Source of the DNA: Saccharopolyspora montiporae
GTDB taxonomy: Bacteria; Actinomycetota; Actinomycetes; Mycobacteriales; Pseudonocardiaceae
Direction of reading: 5' to 3'
NCBI RefSeq assembly: GCF_015209505.1
Contig: NZ_JADEYC010000019.1
Location: 124,001 to 188,000, forward strand
DNA: 64,000 nt
A model generated the notes under the pieces. It did no database searches. It had not been told where the DNA came from and worked only from the letters and a program-made list of their open reading frames with translations. Position numbers and translations under genes: made by a program. Below are positions 56,146 to 64,000 of the stretch, one piece after another. Within the stretch, counting starts at the first letter, position 1, and each line of letters opens with the position of its first letter.

Positions 56146-56232
56146 GCGCTGTTCCCCTCCCGGTGCTGCCGGTGCGGGACGGGATCGACGGTGCGCACCG
56201 GCCGCCGCCGTTCCGGCATGTCGGCCGTCCTC

Positions 56233-56261
56233 GTTGTACAGCGGGCAATCCGACCCGACAA
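56233..56261 (-). promoter_or_regulatory. Promoter of lipase copy A
   Basis: On the complement TTGTCG (56261-56256), 17 bp, TACAAC (56238-56233), about 88 bp from the start codon. The same -10 and a related -35 are found at the equivalent place before lipase copy B. Confidence 0.5.
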
Positions 56262-56343
56262 GGTCGAAAAGCACTACGCACACGGCTGGTTGACCGTCAT
56301 GGCAGCGCGTGTTCGATGCGCGGCAGGGCGGTTCGCGCCGGGG

Positions 56344-56838
56344 TCAGCGCGGGGTGAGCACCAGCACCGGAATCTCCCGCTCGGTCCAGGACCGGTACTT
56401 GGCGAAGTCGGCGTAGTGCTCGACCAGCCGTTCCCACAGGTCGTCCCGCTCCCGGCCCACGGCCTCACTCGCCCGGACTGCGACACCGCGCCTGCCGGGC
56501 AGGTGGACGCGGGTTTCCGGGTGCGCTAGCAGGTTGAAGTACCACTGCGGGTGCTGCGGCAGTCCGCCCTGGGAGGCGACCACGACGAGGTCGTCCCCGC
56601 GCCGCAGGTACAGCAGCGGAGTGGTGAACACTCGCCCGGACTTGCGGCCGCGGTGCTCCAGCAGCAGCGTCGGGACGGGTTTGCGCAGACCGGCCCCGAC
56701 GCGCCACATCCTGCCGATGCGCCCGTTGGTGGCCCGGAAGACCCGCACCTGGATCCGGGCCATGTACTTGATCATCGCGGCCGTGATCGGTGAATGGAGG
56801 CCGCGCGGTGCCTCATCGGGCAGGCTGAACCGTCCCAT
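56344..56838 (-). CDS. Nitroreductase/deazaflavin oxidoreductase family protein
   Basis: 164 residues of the DDN-like split-barrel family: VPTLLLEHRGRKSGRVFTTPLLYLRRGD, VVASQGGLPQHPQWYFNL, and EREIPVLVLTP. It probably uses F420. ATG at 56838 with AGGAG. It follows the PPOX gene by 17 bp, so the two form an operon of split-barrel oxidoreductases lodged between the two lipase paralogues. Confidence 0.9.
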   Translation of the reverse strand: MGRFSLPDEAPRGLHSPITAAMIKYMARIQVRVFRATNGRIGRMWRVGAGLRKPVPTLLLEHRGRKSGRVFTTPLLYLRRGDDLVVVASQGGLPQHPQWYFNLLAHPETRVHLPGRRGVAVRASEAVGRERDDLWERLVEHYADFAKYRSWTEREIPVLVLTPR

Positions 56839-56855
56839 GGCGACTCCTGCGCAGG

Positions 56856-57362
56856 TCAGCGGTCGGTGGGCTGCGGCGCGGTGCTGCCGCCGAGCGGCAT
56901 CGGGTCCAGGCCGAGCTTGCGGTGGTCCCAGGAGCGGGTCCGCTCGACGTCCAGCCGCACGGCGACCCGGTTGTGCAACATCGTCTCCACGAAGGGACGA
57001 ACCTCCTCGTCGTAGGGACCGTGGTAGCGCTCCCAGATGCCCACGCCGACCGCCCAAAGCGCCTGCGGATCCTCGACGATCTCGGCACGACCTTCCAGCG
57101 ACACACCGCGTAGCGCGTCGTAGGTCAGCCCGTCCTCCAGGAGCACGGTGACCCGCGGGTCCCGGCGGATGTTGCGCGCCTTCTGCGCCTTGGCCTTGGT
57201 CTCGAACCACAGCACGCCGTCGAGGACGGCGAACCACATGGCGACCGCGTGCGGATGGCCGGTCGGGCCCAGCGACGCCAGGACCGCCGTGCGCCGGGCC
57301 GCCACGTGGTCGGTGATCTCCGCGGAGGTCATCTCGACCTGGGAACGCTGGTTCTTCCCCAC
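56856..57362 (-). CDS. PPOX-class FMN/F420 oxidoreductase
   Basis: 168 residues: MTSAEITDHVAARRTAVLASLG, GHPHAVAMWFAVLDGVLWFE, KARNIRRDPRVTVLLEDG, LRGVSLEGRAEIVED, and VERTRSWDHRKL. Typical of the actinobacterial pyridoxamine-oxidase-like group. The GTG at 57362 is taken as start; ATG about 11 codons later is an alternative. Co-transcribed with the DDN-like gene downstream. Confidence 0.88.
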   Translation of the reverse strand: MGKNQRSQVEMTSAEITDHVAARRTAVLASLGPTGHPHAVAMWFAVLDGVLWFETKAKAQKARNIRRDPRVTVLLEDGLTYDALRGVSLEGRAEIVEDPQALWAVGVGIWERYHGPYDEEVRPFVETMLHNRVAVRLDVERTRSWDHRKLGLDPMPLGGSTAPQPTDR

Positions 57363-57498
57363 CCGTGCCCGTCCTTTCCCGGTCGCGCCGTGCCGGACGT
57401 GGGCCCGTCGGCGATGCCCGATGCGCGGACAACCTACTGATCCGTCCCGCCGCCCGGTGGGGACGTCCCGCTGACCGGTATGGCGCAAGACGCGACCG

Positions 57499-58785
57499 TC
57501 AGCGGCACGTGTCGGGGGGTTCCTGCCCGGCGAACCGGTCGGCGATCCACTGCAGCTGGTCCTCGGCCGACTCCGTGACGAGCGAATCGTGCGTGCCGGC
57601 GTACTCGCGGTACTGCACGGGGGTCTCCTGGCCGCACTGCCGGTCGGCGGCACCGGCGACCGTGTCCGCAGGCACCGAGGTGTCCTGCGCGCCGGAGACC
57701 GCGAACAGTGGGACGTCGAGCGGCTCGGTGTCGTACTCGTTCTGCTCGATCAGCCGCTGCACCGCCGGGTTGTCGTTCACCTCCGGCTTGAGGTACTCGG
57801 CGGGGGTCGCCGCACCGGTCAGCGCGATCGCCGAGGGCAGGCAGCCGTCGTTGACGTACCGGTCGTAGTTCTGCATCCCCGCATCGGTGAGCATGTCCTG
57901 GGGCTGAAAATCCGGATTCTGCAACGCGATCGCGTAGGCGAGGTAGGGCAGGTACACGGCCGAACCCGGTGTGCGGCTCAACTCGGGCATCGCCTGGTCG
58001 ATGCGGGTCGCCGGGGCCAGCGAAACCGCACCCACGAGCTCGCCGACCGGGTCGGCCGTCTGCTGCTTCGCCGCGCCCCACGCGGCCTGCCCGCCCTGGG
58101 AGTGTCCGGCCGCCACCCAGCGGTCGCCGAGCCCCGGGACGGCCTCCGCTGCCGCCGCGATCGAGTAGCGCACATCGTTGGCGTTGGCCGGCATCGTGTC
58201 GTACTCGTGCCCCTCGCCCGCGCCCAGACCCGCGTAGTCGGTGGCGACCACGGCGTATCCGTGCGCGACGTACTCGGCGAGCACGTCGCCGTAGTAGAGG
58301 TCCTTCATCAGGCTCGGGGCGCATTGCGGCGCCACACCGCTCGTGCCGTGCGCCCACCCGATGACCGGCCATCCCCCCTCGGGTGGTTCGCCTTCCGGAG
58401 TCACGACCGCGCCCGAGGTCACCACCGGCTGCTCCTCGGCCGACCGCGACTCGTACACCATCCGGGTGCCCTGCATCCCGGGGGGCAAGTGCCAACCGCG
58501 GAACGGTTCGGCTCGCAGCAGCGTTCCCGGGTCGGCCCCGCTGGGCTCCGCCGAGTAGAACCCGTCGCGCGGCAGCGCGTTGGCGTCCTCGTCCCGCTTC
58601 GCCTCCTCCGGTGTCTGGTCCTGCACCTCGGAAGGCGGCTGCTGCACCGGGTTTCCGGGCGACTGGTCCGCGGGACCGGCCCCAGGGGGCGGAGCGGGCG
58701 GATCGGGCTGCCCAGCACAGCCACCGACGGCCGCGAGGACACCGGCGATGATCAGGGCCAGACCCGTGCGTCGGTCCGCAGACAT
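57499..58785 (-). CDS. Secretory lipase-type lipoprotein hydrolase (copy B)
   Basis: 428 residues, lipobox VGGC, then a 45-residue Pro/Gln/Glu-rich linker and the LIP lipase fold: WPVIGWAHGTSGVAPQCAP, VVATDYAGLGAG, AGHSQGGQAAWGAAKQQ, SGAQDTSV and GTHDSLV. Very similar to copy A over the catalytic domain, including NALPRDGFYSAEP and TMPANANDVRYS, so the pair came from a local duplication. The longer linker may extend it further from the membrane. Confidence 0.92.
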   Translation of the reverse strand: MSADRRTGLALIIAGVLAAVGGCAGQPDPPAPPPGAGPADQSPGNPVQQPPSEVQDQTPEEAKRDEDANALPRDGFYSAEPSGADPGTLLRAEPFRGWHLPPGMQGTRMVYESRSAEEQPVVTSGAVVTPEGEPPEGGWPVIGWAHGTSGVAPQCAPSLMKDLYYGDVLAEYVAHGYAVVATDYAGLGAGEGHEYDTMPANANDVRYSIAAAAEAVPGLGDRWVAAGHSQGGQAAWGAAKQQTADPVGELVGAVSLAPATRIDQAMPELSRTPGSAVYLPYLAYAIALQNPDFQPQDMLTDAGMQNYDRYVNDGCLPSAIALTGAATPAEYLKPEVNDNPAVQRLIEQNEYDTEPLDVPLFAVSGAQDTSVPADTVAGAADRQCGQETPVQYREYAGTHDSLVTESAEDQLQWIADRFAGQEPPDTCR

Positions 58786-58867
58786 CGGACGCCTCCTCCC
58801 GGGGGACGACGCTGCGGGGCGCGCTTTCTCCCCGGTCGATCATCGGGGAACGCTGCCCGGCTCCCCG

Positions 58868-58897
58868 GTTGTACAGCTCCGCGACGATGCCCCACAA
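58868..58897 (-). promoter_or_regulatory. Promoter of lipase copy B
   Basis: On the complement TTGTGG (58897-58892), 18 bp, TACAAC (58873-58868), about 83 bp from the start codon. Matches the arrangement before copy A. Confidence 0.45.
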
Positions 58898-59053
58898 GCT
58901 GTGCCCGCCTCCCGCGACCCGACCGGCTGAGTTCGCGGAAATGATGTTTCAGCGCGGATTTCCCAATGCGCCGGCCCTCCACGCCGGGAAGCGGCGCGTC
59001 ACCGGCCCCTGCGGGCACGGTGCGTCTCTCGCGCACCGCGAGCACCCGCAGGA

Positions 59054-59302
59054 TCAGTCGACCACGCAGTCGAGCAGGTAGCCGCCGTCCGCCGCTCTGC
59101 GCACCCCGTGCACGTCGGACTCGAAACCCGGGAGCCGCCGGTCGAAGTCCTGCAACGCCGCGAACAGCGGTGCTTCGGTTCCGTTCGTCCCGCAGCGCGC
59201 CCCGCAGCTGTCGCACAGCAGACGTGCGGCTTTCTCGACGGTCTTCTTCGCGGCGGCGGTGGTCCGGGCCTGCCGAACCGCCGTTGACTCGGTGCGGGGC
59301 AC
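59054..59302 (-). CDS. 82-residue protein with a CxxC-type cysteine cluster
   Basis: GTG at 59302 with GGAG six bases upstream. An N-terminal basic helix (VRQARTTAAAKKTVEKAARL) leads to LCDSCGARCG, then FAALQDFDRRLPGFESDVH and YLLDCVVD. The CDSCGARC group could bind zinc. No family recognised. The longer frame in this phase is antisense to the monooxygenase gene and is not coding. Confidence 0.55.
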   Translation of the reverse strand: MPRTESTAVRQARTTAAAKKTVEKAARLLCDSCGARCGTNGTEAPLFAALQDFDRRLPGFESDVHGVRRAADGGYLLDCVVD

Positions 59303-59668
59303 CGATTCTCCGTTTTCCGGGAACCGCGTTGCTGCCGCGTCGGGGCCGGCTCGGCGGGCAGCGGGAAGGTGAGCAGCGCGGTGTCGATTCGTTCCCGCCC
59401 CTCCAGGATATGTGCGACCTGCCCAGCACGAATCCGCCGAGCATGAGATCGGAAAACCCCCGTCGAACGCTGTTTCCCGATGATATTCCGCGATTCCTAT
59501 TCCACGTCGAATCGGGCTGCGCGCCGCATATTCCTGCGGGGTCGAATTCCGGTCGCACGTTCCGCTCACTGTTCCGGGGGCGGCCCGACTCCGAGCCAGT
59601 GGGACGAGCCGTGGACCAGCCGCCGCCGTGCTGCCACCGTGGCGCGCACCCAACGGAAGAGGTGCTCC

Positions 59669-60994
59669 ATGCCCGCTCACCCGACGGTCTGCATCATCGG
59701 CGCCGGCTGCTCCGGGTTCACCACGGCCAAGCGGCTGGCCGAGCACGGCATCCCCTACGACTGCTTCGAGGAATCGGACGACATCGGTGGGAACTGGTAC
59801 TTCGACAACCCCAACGGCCGGTCCGCGTGCTACGAGTCGCTGCACATCGACACCTCGACGACCCGGCTGCAATTCGAGGACTTCCCGGCCGGGGCGGACT
59901 GGCCGCACTTCCCGCACCACAGCCTCATCCACTCCTACTTCCGCGATTACGTCGACCACTTCGGGTTGCGCGACTCGATCACGTTCAACACCTCGGTGCA
60001 GCACGCTTCGCGGACCGATGCCGGAACGTGGCGGATCGTGCTGGACACCGGCCAGGTCCGGGAGTACGACGCGCTCGTGGTCGCCAACGGGCACCACTGG
60101 TCCCCGCGGATCCCGCAGCACCCGGGCACCTTCGACGGAGTGACCCTGCACAGCCACCAGTACCGCAGCCCGTTCGAACCGGTGGACATGCGCGGCAAGC
60201 GCGTCGTCGTCGTGGGGATGGGCAACTCGGGGCTGGACATCGCCGCCGAGCTCTCGCACCGCTCGATCGCCGAGCACGTGTGGGTGTCGGCCCGGCGCGG
60301 CGTGTGGGTGCTGGCGAAGTACCGGGGTGGCAAACCCGCGGACAAGATGATGATGCCGCCCTGGATGCCGAAGCGGCTCGGGCTGCGACTGGCACGCCGC
60401 GCGATCCGCAAATCGCTGGGCAACATGGCCGACTACGGGCTGCCCGAACCGGATCACGAACCGCTGTCGGCGCACCCGTCGGTGAGCGTCGATTTCCTCG
60501 CCAAGGCAGGATCCGGTGACCTGACCTGCGTCCCGGAGATCGAGCGGTTGGACGGTGACGCCGTGGTCTGCACCGACGGCACCCGCGTCCGAGCGGACGT
60601 CATCGTGTTCGCCACCGGGTACGACATGCGGTTCCCGTTCTTCGACGATCCCGCGCTGCTGCCGGACGAGCAGCACCGGATGCCGCTGTTCAAGCGCATG
60701 ATGCGCCCCGGGATCGACAACCTGTACTACGCGGGCCTGGCGCAGGCGTCGCCGACGATCGTCAACCTCGCCGAACAGCAGAGCAAGCTCATCGCCGAGC
60801 ACCTGGACGGCAGTTACCGGCTTCCGGGGCCGGCTGCCATGGCCTCGGCCATCGAGCGGGACGAGAAGGCGCACCTCGCGCAGTACTACAGCGCACCCCG
60901 GCACACCATCCAGGTCGACTTCGCCCGCTACGTCCGCGACCTGCACAAGGAACTCGCCGCGGGGCGCAAGCGCGTCGGGGCGCGGGCGCGGTGA
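59669..60994 (+). CDS. Flavin-containing monooxygenase
   Basis: 441 residues. FAD motif VCIIGAGCSGFTTAKRL, NADPH motif VVVVGMGNSGLDIAAEL, and the ATGY motif in VIVFATGYDMRF; the FMO fingerprint (FxGxxxHxxx[YF]) is approximated by FDGVTLHSHQYR. It oxygenates a nitrogen, sulfur or ketone substrate. ATG at 59669 with GGAAGAGG. The next gene starts within its stop codon (GTGA), so the two are translationally coupled. Confidence 0.92.
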   Translation: MPAHPTVCIIGAGCSGFTTAKRLAEHGIPYDCFEESDDIGGNWYFDNPNGRSACYESLHIDTSTTRLQFEDFPAGADWPHFPHHSLIHSYFRDYVDHFGLRDSITFNTSVQHASRTDAGTWRIVLDTGQVREYDALVVANGHHWSPRIPQHPGTFDGVTLHSHQYRSPFEPVDMRGKRVVVVGMGNSGLDIAAELSHRSIAEHVWVSARRGVWVLAKYRGGKPADKMMMPPWMPKRLGLRLARRAIRKSLGNMADYGLPEPDHEPLSAHPSVSVDFLAKAGSGDLTCVPEIERLDGDAVVCTDGTRVRADVIVFATGYDMRFPFFDDPALLPDEQHRMPLFKRMMRPGIDNLYYAGLAQASPTIVNLAEQQSKLIAEHLDGSYRLPGPAAMASAIERDEKAHLAQYYSAPRHTIQVDFARYVRDLHKELAAGRKRVGARAR

Positions 60995-62121
60995 CCGTCG
61001 AGGGGCGCTGCGCGCCGCGATTCGCCGCGGTGCGCCGGCTACTGGCCGAGCGCCTGGCATCCGGTGCGGACGTCGGGGCGTCGGTGTGCGTCATCCGGGA
61101 CGGCGACGTGCTCGTGGACCTGTGGGGCGGGCTGGCCGACGCGGAGCGCGGGATCCCGTGGACGGCGGACACGCTGGTCAACACGTATTCGCTGACCAAG
61201 ACGATGACTGCCCTGGTCGCGCTGGCGCTCGTCGATCGCGGGGCGCTGGACCCGGATGCGCCCGTCGCCGAGTACTGGCCGGAGTTCGCCGCCGCGGGCA
61301 AGCAGGACGTGCTGGTGCGGCACGTCCTGGGCCACACCAGCGGGGTGTGCACCTGGGCGGATCCGATATCACTGCCCGAGCTCTACGACGCGCGGGCAGC
61401 GGCGGCGAAGCTCGCCGCGCAACCGCCCCGCTGGACGCCCGGTGACGGGTCCGGGTACCAGGCGATCAACCACGGGCACCTGGTCGGCGAGATCGTCCGC
61501 CGGATCACCGGGCGCTCGCTGGGCACCGTGCTGCGGGAGGAGTTCTGCGCACCGGCCGGCGCCGACTACTGGCTCGGGGCCCCGGACGACGTGCATCCGC
61601 GCGTCGCGGCACTCGTCGCAGCACCGCCGCCTGCCGGTGCACCGCGAGCCACCGGGTTGGCGGCCGAGGTACTGGGCAATCCCGTCGTGCCACCGTCGAT
61701 CACCGGCACGCGCCCGTTCCTGGCCGCCGAGATCGGCGGGATGAACGGGCAGGGCAACGCGCGTTCGGTGGCCGAGCTGCAATCCGTCGTCTCGCACGGT
61801 GGTGTCCGCGACGGACACCGGTTCCTCTCCGAAGACGTGCTGGAGCGCATCTTCGACGTGCAGTCCTCCGGCGTCGACCGAGTGCTCGGCGTGCCGCTGC
61901 GGTTCGGGCTCGGTTACGCGCTGCCCGCACCGGCTGCGATGCCCGCGGTGCCCCGGGGCCGGGTCTGCTGGTGGACCGGGTTCGGCGGTTCGGTCGTGGT
62001 CAACGATCTCGACCGCCGCCTGACGGTGGCTTACGTGATGAACAGGCTGCACCGCCCGCTGATCGGCGCCCCGAACGCCACCGCCTACCTCGACGCCGTC
62101 TACGCCGCGGCCGATCGGTGA
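60991..62121 (+). CDS. Serine hydrolase of the beta-lactamase (class C-like) family
   Basis: 376 residues. Nucleophile motif SxxK in TYSLTKTM, YxN-type tyrosine in GYQAINHGHLVG, and a third element near WWTGFGGS. No signal peptide, so it is likely a cytoplasmic LipE/EstB-like esterase rather than a resistance enzyme. GTG start overlaps the monooxygenase stop. The pairing suggests an ester formed or exposed by Baeyer-Villiger-type oxidation could be cleaved here; that is inference. Confidence 0.9.
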   Translation: MTVEGRCAPRFAAVRRLLAERLASGADVGASVCVIRDGDVLVDLWGGLADAERGIPWTADTLVNTYSLTKTMTALVALALVDRGALDPDAPVAEYWPEFAAAGKQDVLVRHVLGHTSGVCTWADPISLPELYDARAAAAKLAAQPPRWTPGDGSGYQAINHGHLVGEIVRRITGRSLGTVLREEFCAPAGADYWLGAPDDVHPRVAALVAAPPPAGAPRATGLAAEVLGNPVVPPSITGTRPFLAAEIGGMNGQGNARSVAELQSVVSHGGVRDGHRFLSEDVLERIFDVQSSGVDRVLGVPLRFGLGYALPAPAAMPAVPRGRVCWWTGFGGSVVVNDLDRRLTVAYVMNRLHRPLIGAPNATAYLDAVYAAADR

Positions 62122-62330
62122 GGACGGGGTGACGCCGCTCGGCGGACGGACGAGCCGTCGCGTCCCGGTGCTCCCGGCAGCGCATCCGCGGGGAGCACCA
62201 CCGGCCCCGGTCTCCCGGCGGGACCGGTACCGCCGAACGGGCCACGCCGGTGCGGGCGCGGCGATCGGGGCTGTGCAACGGCTTCCCACCAGATAGGAAC
62301 GCGCCGCACGTCCCAGAGCGTGGTCGACTG
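62122..62330. other. Intergenic stretch before the leader-peptide promoter
   Basis: No gene recognised. The overlapping reverse-strand frames are antisense noise. Confidence 0.45.
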
Positions 62331-62359
62331 TTGACCGCCCGCGATCGCGGATCGAAGAT
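62331..62359 (+). promoter_or_regulatory. Promoter giving a leaderless short ORF transcript
   Basis: TTGACC (62331-62336), a 17-bp spacer and GAAGAT (62354-62359). Only 8 nt separate the -10 from ATG at 62368, so transcription should begin at or next to the A of the start codon. Confidence 0.6.
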
Positions 62360-62367
62360 CTGTGGCC

Positions 62368-62457
62368 ATGTCGTGGTTGCCCACCCTGGTGGCTCGGCTG
62401 CACGTGGACCTGCAGCACCAAGCCAGCGCACTGTGTAGCGACAGCCCGCGGGCCTGA
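62368..62457 (+). CDS. 29-residue leader peptide of the actinobacterial cysteine-attenuator type
   Basis: MSWLPTLVARLHVDL, then ASALC near the end. The R-x-HVDL ... SALC pattern matches the family that RefSeq annotates as putative leader peptide in actinobacteria, found upstream of sulfur-metabolism genes; related leaderless cysteine-coding short ORFs in mycobacteria act as cysteine-responsive attenuators. It has no ribosome binding site and sits at the predicted transcript start, as expected of a leaderless ORF. It lies 202 bp before a methanethiol-oxidase-like gene, a sulfur enzyme. The regulatory role is inferred. Confidence 0.75.
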   Translation: MSWLPTLVARLHVDLQHQASALCSDSPRA

Positions 62458-62659
62458 CCGGACCCGCCCGTCCTCCGGACGACCCCACCTCCCGTCCTCG
62501 CCCTCCGCACACCGGATCACGGCCGCACCGCGCCGTTCCCGGTGCCACGGCGCGCGTCTCCCGCACCTCGTCGTCCGGTCTCGCACCGCCGCACCCGGGT
62601 GCGCACGTCGCGCCCGGCGGACACCACCTGCTCACCCGACGAAAAACGGGAGAACACCG

Positions 62660-64000
62660 ATGAAGTGGAAACCAGCCAGGTGGAGACGACCGCTGCTGGG
62701 CATCACCAGCGTCGCGCTCGTCTTCGGCACCGTCAGCTTCCCGCCCGGCACGGACAACGCCTACGCCGACGTCAAGGTCTCGCAGAGCACCGTGAAAGCC
62801 GCTGACGGCAAGGAGTACTCGGTCACCAACCACATCGTCCCCGAGGTGGCCGAGCCGAAGTCCGCGGACGGGAAACCCAAGCAGTGGCTGCTGGTCTGGG
62901 CAGGCGACGAGAACATCGCCGATACCGCGGTCGACGACGTGCAGGACCTGCCGGGCTCGCTGGCCGAACCGGTCAACAAGGTGAAGAACGCCCTGCCGGG
63001 CCCGGACTTCCTCGCCGTCATCGACGCCACGGAGGGCTCGCCCACCTACGGCCAGGTGGCCAACACCGCGACCGTGGGACCGCTGGTGGAGAACGAGCCG
63101 CACCACATGCAGTACGTCTGGCACAAGGGCGACACCATCTTCGCCGGTGCGCTGTTCGGGGCGGTGACCTACGCGTTCGACGCCACCGACCTGCCGAACA
63201 TCACGTTGAAGGGGCAGAGCCTGCCCACCCAGACGCCGGGCGGTTCGGTGCCGGACGCCTACTGGACCCTGGAGGACGGCACGGCCTACGGCACCTACAT
63301 GGGCGGGCCGATCGCGCCGGGCCCGCACGCCTACGCCAACGGCGACGTGCAGATGAGCAACGGGTTCGCCGGAAGCCCCGGCGAGGTGGTGCGTTTCGAC
63401 GAGAACGGCGAGGTTCTCTCCGAAACACCCGCGGCGACACCGCAGGGCGACAACGAGAAGCTGTGCGAAAACCTGCCCCAGCTCGGCAAACCCAGCTGCG
63501 CCAACCCGCACGGCATCCAGGCGCGGGAGGACCTGGACACGCTGGTCACCAGTGACTACGCCGAGCCGCGCAACATCATCCTGGACCCGGTCAAGCAACC
63601 GTCGCCGTACCTGCGGCGGCCCACGGTGCGCACCTGGGACATCTCGGACCGCAACGAGCCGAAGCTCAAGGCCGTGTCCTACCTGCCGGACGGCCCGCGC
63701 GCGGAGAAATCCGACCCGCTGCACGCGGAGAGCCGCGCGGTCATGGAAACCACGGTGACCAACCAGCCGGAGAACAAGGGTGCGTTCGCGCAGACCATGC
63801 AGGGCGGCGCGATCTTCTACACCCCGGACATCACGGCGCCGGAACCGCACTGGCGGCAGGTGTTCGACGACGGTTCGGCGGGCAAGGCACTGGACCCCGG
63901 CAACGACGACTCCGGCAGCAGCTCCAACGGCGGCTGGGTGCAGACCAGTCCGGACGACCGGTTCCTCTACCACGCGGTGACCGGGCGGCAGCCGGGCACG
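62660..64000 (+). CDS. Secreted selenium-binding protein/methanethiol oxidase family protein, 3' truncated by window
   Basis: 447 codons are visible and the frame is open at the edge. A signal-like N terminus (RPLLGITSVALVFGTVSFPPG) is followed by SBP56-family features: PDFLAVIDATEGSPTYGQV, NEPHHMQYVWHKGD, NPHGIQAREDLDTLVTSDYAEPRN (given here in part) and RPTVRTWDISDRNEPK. Bacterial members (MtoX) oxidise methanethiol to formaldehyde, H2S and H2O2 in the periplasm. ATG at 62660 with GGGAG. The upstream cysteine-type leader peptide supports a role in sulfur metabolism. Confidence 0.82.
   Translation, partial: MKWKPARWRRPLLGITSVALVFGTVSFPPGTDNAYADVKVSQSTVKAADGKEYSVTNHIVPEVAEPKSADGKPKQWLLVWAGDENIADTAVDDVQDLPGSLAEPVNKVKNALPGPDFLAVIDATEGSPTYGQVANTATVGPLVENEPHHMQYVWHKGDTIFAGALFGAVTYAFDATDLPNITLKGQSLPTQTPGGSVPDAYWTLEDGTAYGTYMGGPIAPGPHAYANGDVQMSNGFAGSPGEVVRFDENGEVLSETPAATPQGDNEKLCENLPQLGKPSCANPHGIQAREDLDTLVTSDYAEPRNIILDPVKQPSPYLRRPTVRTWDISDRNEPKLKAVSYLPDGPRAEKSDPLHAESRAVMETTVTNQPENKGAFAQTMQGGAIFYTPDITAPEPHWRQVFDDGSAGKALDPGNDDSGSSSNGGWVQTSPDDRFLYHAVTGRQPGT

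Noticed and set aside
62000..63973. A 657-residue - strand open frame
   Set aside because: Antisense to the methanethiol-oxidase-like gene, which has a signal peptide, family motifs and a ribosome binding site.

Overview
The window is GC-rich chromosomal DNA from an actinomycete. F420-dependent enzyme families, a Methyltransf_19-type methyltransferase, a DUF5313 protein, frequent GTG/TTG starts and strong AGGAGG ribosome binding sites suggest the Pseudonocardiales (Saccharopolyspora/Amycolatopsis-like), but the genus is not fixed by the sequence. No rRNA, tRNA or insertion sequence was seen.

Region 1 (1-6.7 kb) is a decayed class 1 CRISPR locus. It has two arrays on the + strand (791-1270 and 3327-3807), two solitary repeats (460-495 and 6629-6664) and a probable fifth, eroded leader-repeat unit (2867-3040). 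Each sits behind a copy of the same leader, and three leaders keep exactly 141 bp from a conserved ACCGCTCG box to the first repeat. Array 2 carries the same 37-nt spacer five times. Between the arrays lie a truncated Cas4 (it resembles the Cas4 half of a type I-G Cas4-Cas1 fusion) and a helicase remnant with no Walker A region. No intact cas gene is present. A secreted GH3 glycosidase gene follows.

Region 2 (6.8-18.1 kb) is metabolic: an HSL-type esterase, two SAM methyltransferases, a - strand reductive pyrimidine-catabolism operon (carbamoyl-amide hydrolase, dihydropyrimidinase, luciferase-like flavin oxidoreductase, NCS2 permease), a divergent SDR, and a DUF5313/FAD-amine-oxidase pair.

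Region 3 (18.4-36.4 kb) holds a YtrA-type GntR/ABC operon with a palindromic operator, a STAS protein, a VanZ-RDD fusion, small redox and nucleotide enzymes, a divergent triosephosphate isomerase-like gene opposite a cupin, an M20 peptidase, and a GAF-regulator/aldehyde dehydrogenase/DUF779 cluster.

Region 4 (36.4-42.4 kb) is a small orphan polyketide locus. A 37-codon ORF is coupled by ATGA to a 1,302-residue KS-AT-(degenerate MT)-carrier protein whose KS cysteine is replaced by serine. A convergent P450 follows.

Region 5 (42.7-49 kb) has a SpoU methyltransferase and a four-gene cell-envelope glycosylation operon: GtrB/CsbB-like transferase, GtrA flippase, YfhO-like GT-C protein, and a PIG-L lipoprotein with a beta-propeller-like tail.

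Region 6 (49.5-64 kb) holds hydrolases, F420-type oxidoreductases, two paralogous lipoprotein lipases with matching promoters, a flavin monooxygenase coupled to a serine hydrolase, and at the right edge a leaderless short ORF of the actinobacterial cysteine-attenuator type ahead of a methanethiol-oxidase-like gene that runs off the window.
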